Origin: an uncultured Clostridia bacterium
GTDB lineage: Bacteria > Bacillota > Clostridia > Oscillospirales > Ruminococcaceae
Length of the DNA: 9,140 nt
NCBI GenBank assembly: GCA_937901465.1
Contig: CALGTU010000142.1
Coordinates: 1 to 9,140 of the forward strand
Reading direction: 5' to 3'
Part shown: in pieces, positions 6,369 to 9,140 of the stretch
Position numbering within the stretch: position 1 is the first letter of the stretch
Layout: each line of letters opens with the position of its first letter
Notes under the pieces: model-generated
The model's database searches: none
Seen by the model: only the letters and a program-made list of their open reading frames with translations
What the model was told of the DNA's origin: nothing
Made by a program: the position numbers and the translations under genes

Positions 6369-6910
6369 TGAAGATACTTATAGCATCAGATATTCACGGC
6401 TCGGCTTATTACTGCAAAAAAATTATATCTGCAATAGAAAGGGAAAATCCTGATAAAAATCTTCTTTTGGGGGATATTCTATATCATGGTCCCCGAAACG
6501 ACCTTCCTCGTGATTACGCACCGAAAGAAGTTATCGCTATGCTTTCTCCCTTGAAAGACAAGCTTCTTTGTGTAAGAGGAAACTGCGATACAGAAGTTGA
6601 TCAGATGGTGCTTCCTTTTCCTGTTCTTGCAGAGTATGCCTATGTTGTTTCTGAAAAGGTGAATATTTTTGCAACTCATGGGCATATCTTCAATGAAGAT
6701 AATCTTCCGCCTTTATCAAATGGAGATGTTCTTTTGAATGGACATACACACATTCCTGCTTTAAGAGAACACGAAAGTTACATCTATATGAATCCGGGCT
6801 CGGTTTCTATTCCGAATGAAAATTCAGAACATAGTTATATGATTTTTGAAGGAACGGAATTTTTATGGAAAAACCTTGACGGAGAAATTTATAAGACATA
6901 TACATTATAG
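6368..6910 (+). CDS. yfcE: YfcE/MJ0936-type metallophosphoesterase
   Basis: This 180-residue protein of the calcineurin-like phosphoesterase family hydrolyses phosphodiester substrates with two metal ions; the physiological substrate of YfcE is not settled. All metal ligands are visible: SDIHG (Asp8, His10), LGDILYHGPRN (Asp36), VRGNCD (Asn72), ATHGH (His104) and NGHTH (His126, His128), followed by the typical NPGS. Length equals E. coli YfcE (184). The start is the ATG at 6368-6370, which overlaps the previous stop as TAATG and has AGAAGGA 7 nt upstream; the longer in-frame start at 6332 would add twelve unlikely residues inside the upstream gene. It is the last gene of the operon, translationally coupled to the FtsA-like gene. 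Confidence 0.93.
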   Translation: MKILIASDIHGSAYYCKKIISAIERENPDKNLLLGDILYHGPRNDLPRDYAPKEVIAMLSPLKDKLLCVRGNCDTEVDQMVLPFPVLAEYAYVVSEKVNIFATHGHIFNEDNLPPLSNGDVLLNGHTHIPALREHESYIYMNPGSVSIPNENSEHSYMIFEGTEFLWKNLDGEIYKTYTL

Positions 6911-6920
6911 TATAGTAATC

Positions 6921-6951
6921 AAAAGAGTGGAAAGATTTTTTCCACTCTTTT
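6921..6951 (+). terminator. Rho-independent terminator of the aro/FtsA-like operon
   Basis: A perfect 13-bp stem joins AAAAGAGTGGAAA (6921-6933) and TTTCCACTCTTTT (6939-6951) around a 5-nt loop. A T-rich tail runs to 6960. It lies 10 nt after the yfcE stop. The T7-G-A7 tract just after it (6954-6968) is AT-rich enough to act as an UP element for the next gene. Confidence 0.94.
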
Positions 6952-6958
6952 TATTTTT

Positions 6959-6987
6959 TTGAAAAAAATCACTCTTTTCGGTTGTAT
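6959..6987 (+). promoter_or_regulatory. Possible serpin promoter (weak)
   Basis: TTGAAA (6959-6964) followed by TTGTAT (6982-6987) or TGTATT (6983-6988) at 17-18 bp is the best pair I find between the terminator and the serpin gene. It sits on a strong A/T tract. The -10 matches poorly, so the true promoter may be activator-dependent. The ribosome binding site AAGGGAGG (7007-7014) is strong. Confidence 0.3.
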
Positions 6988-7023
6988 TACATTCAGAAAG
7001 ACATTTAAGGGAGGACTTATAAA

Positions 7024-8430
7024 ATGAAAAAGATAAAGTCAATAATTGCTCTTATTATATGCATAATTTCTGTTGCGGGCTGTGCTCCGAAAACAGCACC
7101 CGACGGATACGAAACAATGCTTATGACAGAAATACCAACAGAAACTACTGTTCCTGCGTTACCTCCTTTTTCTGAGGAAACAACGACAGCACCCGAAGAG
7201 CCCATTTCTTCTGAAACAACAGTAAGTGAAACTTCTCCTGTTGAAACAACATATATAAGCGGATCACAGCCTTTTCAGAGAGCTGATATAGGATTTTCAA
7301 ATTCTGTAAACACACTCGGTGTTTCGCTTTATGATGAAATCAAGAGTGACGGAAATGTTTTCTATTCGCCTTATAGCATTGATATAGCGCTCTCTATGCT
7401 TGTGAATGGTGCTGACGGAGAAACCGAAACCGAACTTTTGAATCTTCTCGGTATGTCTGATATTGATTCCAGAAACGCTCAGATTTCTGAAGTTATGAAA
7501 GGTTTCAACGATAAGAAAGCTATTGTTGAAACAGCAAATTCTGTTTGGATAGATGAGTCTTTTGAAAAGTCAGCACCCACAAGAAAAGAATTTATTTCTC
7601 CTTTAAAGGAATTTTATGACGCAGAAGTTTTCCATGAAAAATTTATGGACCCTGCTACTGTTAAAAAGGTTAATTCATGGATTTCTAAAAAGACAAACAA
7701 GATGATTCCTAAAATGCTCGACAGACTCAATAACGACACGGTTATACTTCTTATCAACGCAGTTTATTTCGACGGAAAATGGCAGACTCCTTTTATGGAA
7801 GACGATACAACCGATTGGACTTTTGAGGGCACAGACGGAAACACAACTGTTGATATGATGAGACAGTTTGACAACTACTACAAATACTACTCAAAGGGCG
7901 ATATAAAGGGCGTTTCTGTTCCCTATGGCGACGGCGGGATTGTTATGGATGTTTTTGTTGCATCGGATAAATCAAAGAAAAACGCAGTTGAAATTTTTGA
8001 TGAGATGACACCCGAAGAGAGACTTGAACTTTTATCATCAATGGAAAACGCATCTTCTGAAAAGATATTTTTAGCTATTCCTAAATTTACATTTGAAACA
8101 GAAACTTTCTCGGTCAAGGAAGCTTTAAAATCACTCGGCGTTAAAGAAGTTTTTGATCCGAGTGTAGCAAATCTTCGTTCGATGAGCGAGCTTCCCGATG
8201 ATTACAACCTTTATGTGAGCGATATTCTTCATAAGGCAAAGATAGAAGTTGATGAAAACGGAACAAAGGCTGCAGCAGCAACTGTTATAATGGTTGATAA
8301 TTGTTGTGAGTCGATAGAACCTTATGAACCAAAGGAATTTATCGCCGATGAACCTTTCGTTTTCACAATAAGAGACAGTAAATCAGGAACAATTCTCTTT
8401 ATGGGAACAATCAGAAATCTTTCAAAATAA
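7024..8430 (+). CDS. Secreted lipoprotein serpin (serine protease inhibitor)
   Basis: Serpins trap target proteases when a reactive loop is cleaved and inserts into beta-sheet A. This 468-residue protein begins with a lipoprotein signal (KKIKSIIALIICIISVAGC, lipobox Cys20), so it is probably anchored outside the cell. Residues about 30-85 form a Thr/Glu/Pro-rich spacer. The serpin domain runs from about 90 to the end, with NVFYSPYSI, the NAVYFDGKW segment, IPKFTFE, and FIADEPFVFTIRD near the end. The hinge ENGTKAAAAT (411-420) has small residues at P14-P9, as inhibitory serpins need. Counting 17 residues from hinge Glu411 puts Cys427-Cys428 at P1-P1', but the loop up to FIADEPF is about six residues longer than in alpha1-antitrypsin, so P1 is uncertain. 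Inhibitory serpins called siropins are known from the gut bacterium Eubacterium siraeum; this may be a relative. It has its own unit, after a terminator. Confidence 0.94.
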   Translation: MKKIKSIIALIICIISVAGCAPKTAPDGYETMLMTEIPTETTVPALPPFSEETTTAPEEPISSETTVSETSPVETTYISGSQPFQRADIGFSNSVNTLGVSLYDEIKSDGNVFYSPYSIDIALSMLVNGADGETETELLNLLGMSDIDSRNAQISEVMKGFNDKKAIVETANSVWIDESFEKSAPTRKEFISPLKEFYDAEVFHEKFMDPATVKKVNSWISKKTNKMIPKMLDRLNNDTVILLINAVYFDGKWQTPFMEDDTTDWTFEGTDGNTTVDMMRQFDNYYKYYSKGDIKGVSVPYGDGGIVMDVFVASDKSKKNAVEIFDEMTPEERLELLSSMENASSEKIFLAIPKFTFETETFSVKEALKSLGVKEVFDPSVANLRSMSELPDDYNLYVSDILHKAKIEVDENGTKAAAATVIMVDNCCESIEPYEPKEFIADEPFVFTIRDSKSGTILFMGTIRNLSK

Positions 8431-8431
8431 T

Positions 8432-8491
8432 TTGTAACTGTTTTGTAATCTCTTGTAACCAAACTGTAAAGATAAAAGTATTGAATTGTAA
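8432..8491 (+). repeat. Helically phased TTGTAA box array (Pho-box-like)
   Basis: TTGTAA occurs at 8432-8437, 8443-8448, 8453-8458 and 8486-8491, with CTGTAA at 8464-8469. The steps are 11, 10, 11 and 22 bp, so all five boxes lie on one face of the helix with one degenerate position near 8475. Direct repeats with an 11-bp step are the binding format of OmpR/PhoB-family response regulators such as the PhoB/PhoP boxes. The array starts 2 bp after the serpin stop and ends in the -35 region of the downstream promoter candidate, consistent with activator binding. Confidence 0.6.
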
Positions 8492-8509
8492 CCTTTTAAA
8501 TGCTAAACT
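8481..8509 (+). promoter_or_regulatory. Promoter candidate downstream of the box array
   Basis: TTGAAT (8481-8486), 17 bp, and TAAACT (8504-8509) with an extended TGC in front predict a start near 8516. The last TTGTAA box overlaps the -35 and spacer, as expected for an activated promoter. Element matches are moderate. Confidence 0.4.
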
Positions 8510-8515
8510 TGATAT

Positions 8516-8614
8516 AGAACGGGGGAAGGAGAAAATGACCTCGTTCTGAAAGAAATCTGTCATATATATACTCTTCAAAGCAAAAACACCCGACAAAGCC
8601 AGTCGGGTGTTTTT
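8516..8614 (+). ncRNA. Candidate small RNA of about 100 nt
   Basis: Between the predicted start near 8516 and the terminator at 8582-8614 there is no credible gene. The RNA would begin with a 9-bp hairpin, 8516-8524 pairing with 8539-8547 (one G-U), whose loop displays a GGAAGGAG purine run, continue through an unstructured A/U-rich stretch and end in a strong terminator. A five-codon frame (ATG 8535 to TGA 8549, MTSF) lies behind the AAGGAG but only 3-4 nt away. It could instead be just the serpin's 3' untranslated region. No known RNA family is recognised. Confidence 0.35.
8582..8614. terminator. Strong rho-independent terminator
   Basis: A perfect 13-bp stem joins AAAAACACCCGAC (8582-8594) and GTCGGGTGTTTTT (8602-8614) around a 7-nt loop. 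The A run on the left and T run on the right make it potentially active in both directions. It ends the serpin transcript and/or the small RNA candidate. Confidence 0.93.
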
Positions 8615-8616
8615 GT

Positions 8617-8632
8617 CATTTTAAATAAAATG
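8617..8632. repeat. 16-bp inverted repeat, possible operator
   Basis: CATTTTA (8617-8623) and TAAAATG (8626-8632) are perfect reverse complements separated by AA. The dyad lies directly after the terminator and about 22 bp before the extended -10 at 8654, a position suited to a regulator. It is AT-rich, so chance is possible. Confidence 0.3.
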
Positions 8633-8653
8633 CCCGTTTATTATTCTTTAATT

Positions 8654-8698
8654 TGGTATAATTTACAGTTGACTTGAAACCCTGTTTTGTGATAAAAT
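8654..8698 (+). promoter_or_regulatory. Tandem promoters for the ACT-domain gene
   Basis: The first is an extended -10, TGGTATAAT (8654-8662), without a good -35. The second is TTGACT (8669-8674), 18 bp, TAAAAT (8693-8698), predicting a start near 8705. Both read towards the gene at 8741. The octamer TACAGTTG appears at 8664-8671 and again at 8714-8721. Confidence 0.6.
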
Positions 8699-8720
8699 TG
8701 TATTTGTGTTAAATACAGTT
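8696..8720 (+). promoter_or_regulatory. Dyad over the predicted start site, possible operator or leader hairpin
   Basis: TGTATTT (8699-8705) and AAATACA (8711-8717) are perfect reverse complements around a 5-nt loop, extendable to 10 pairs with one T-G. The dyad begins inside the -10 of the second promoter and covers the predicted start, where a bound repressor would block transcription. Confidence 0.4.
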
Positions 8721-8740
8721 GTTTATTGGGGGTGAACATA

Positions 8741-9140
8741 ATGCCTAAAGAAACAGAAGGAAAAAGCAGTTTTATAGTTGTTGATTCCTGCGTTTTGCCT
8801 GATATATTCGAGAAAGTTCTTCTTGTTAAGAAACTCATAGCATCGGGTAAAGAAAAGAGTTCGGCTTCTGCTTGCAAAGCGGTAGGGATTTCGAGAAGCG
8901 CTTTTTATAAATATAAGGATTATGTTTATTCTTATGAAGAAAAACTTACGCAGAGAATCATCTCGATATCAACAGTTCTTCATGATGAACCCGGAATACT
9001 TGCGGGGTTTATCTCACATCTTCATTCGCTCAATGCAAATATTTTAACAGTTAATCAGAGCATTCCTGTTGACGGGGTTGCATCTGTAACAATATCACTC
9101 AGACTCACAGAAAATTCTCAGGATATAATGGGTCTTAAAA
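8741..9140 (+). CDS. UPF0735 / PheB-type ACT-domain protein (3' end outside window)
   Basis: The first 133 codons are present; relatives are about 145-150 residues, so only the last 10-20 are missing. Residues about 16-62 contain LPDIFEKVLLVKKLIASGK and the helix-turn-helix-like SASACKAVGISRSAFYKYKDYV, a hallmark of this family. From about residue 69 the sequence is an ACT domain (LTQRIISISTVLHDEPGILAGFISHL, then NANILTVNQSIPVDGVASVTISL), the fold that binds small ligands, usually amino acids. Members are called PheB or UPF0735 and often lie next to homoserine dehydrogenase or threonine genes, so an amino-acid-sensing role is likely, but the function is not firmly established. The ATG at 8741 follows GGGGGTG (8728-8734) by 6 nt. 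Separate promoters, a terminator upstream and the dyad at the start site make it a new transcription unit. Confidence 0.92.
   Translation, partial: MPKETEGKSSFIVVDSCVLPDIFEKVLLVKKLIASGKEKSSASACKAVGISRSAFYKYKDYVYSYEEKLTQRIISISTVLHDEPGILAGFISHLHSLNANILTVNQSIPVDGVASVTISLRLTENSQDIMGLK

Noticed and set aside
7120..7260. Thr/Glu-rich codon repeats in the serpin stalk as a DNA repeat element
   Set aside because: The ACAGAA/GAAACA-like recurrence only reflects the low-complexity Thr-Glu-Pro linker; no exact periodic unit was found.
8432..8491. TTGTAA repeats as a CRISPR array
   Set aside because: Units are only 6 bp with 4-5 bp spacers; there are no spacer-length unique segments and no cas genes.
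8535..8549. MTSF mini-frame as an attenuator leader peptide
   Set aside because: It has no run of regulatory amino-acid codons, the spacing from AAGGAG is too short, and no competing antiterminator pairing with 8582-8614 is evident.
8411..8596. Minus-strand open frame through the TTGTAA array and small RNA candidate
   Set aside because: It would start inside the terminator stem, has no ribosome binding site and runs into the serpin 3' end.
8641..8877. Minus-strand open frame opposite the ACT-domain gene start
   Set aside because: It is antisense to a strongly recognised family and spans its promoter.

Overview
The window looks like chromosomal DNA from a low-GC, anaerobic Firmicute, most plausibly a gut clostridium of the Ruminococcus / Eubacterium siraeum type. 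This is inferred from AT-rich codon use, strong AGGAGG-type ribosome binding sites, U-tailed hairpin terminators, a coaD gene followed by a coiled-coil gene, a UPF0735 (PheB-type) ACT protein and a secreted serpin. No rRNA, tRNA, insertion sequence or CRISPR array was seen.

Layout. (1) Positions 1-753, plus strand: the 3' end of coaD (coenzyme A synthesis) overlaps a coiled-coil gene by ATGA, and a bidirectional terminator closes the unit. (2) Positions 767-1559, minus strand: acpP with its own near-consensus promoter, and upstream of it a small zinc-ribbon membrane protein carrying a striking 20-residue-period duplication. (3) Positions 1592-6951, plus strand: a compact five-gene operon. It runs from a TATAAT promoter through a structured leader of about 130 nt, then a FabD-like protein lacking the catalytic serine, aroE, aroK, a 757-residue FtsA-like ATPase with three beta-grasp-like C-terminal segments, and a YfcE-type phosphodiesterase, ending at a strong terminator. 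(4) Positions 7024-8430, plus strand: a lipoprotein serpin. (5) Positions 8431-8740, intergenic: a helically phased array of TTGTAA boxes, a probable promoter, a candidate RNA of about 100 nt ending in a strong terminator, then tandem promoters with a dyad. (6) From 8741, plus strand: an ACT-domain regulator cut by the window edge.

How the genes relate. coaD makes the CoA precursor that supplies the phosphopantetheine arm of AcpP, and a FabD-type enzyme would normally load malonate onto AcpP. The FabD homologue here has lost its Ser-His nucleophile motif, so it is unlikely to do that job in the usual way and is instead co-transcribed with two shikimate-pathway enzymes. The ACT/HTH protein at the right edge belongs to a family often placed beside homoserine or aromatic amino-acid genes.

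The items most worth a second look are the serine-less FabD homologue, the FtsA-like protein with repeated beta-grasp modules, the lipoprotein serpin with a long Cys-Cys reactive loop, the zinc-ribbon protein whose repeat differs only at synonymous sites, and the phased box array in front of a possible small RNA.
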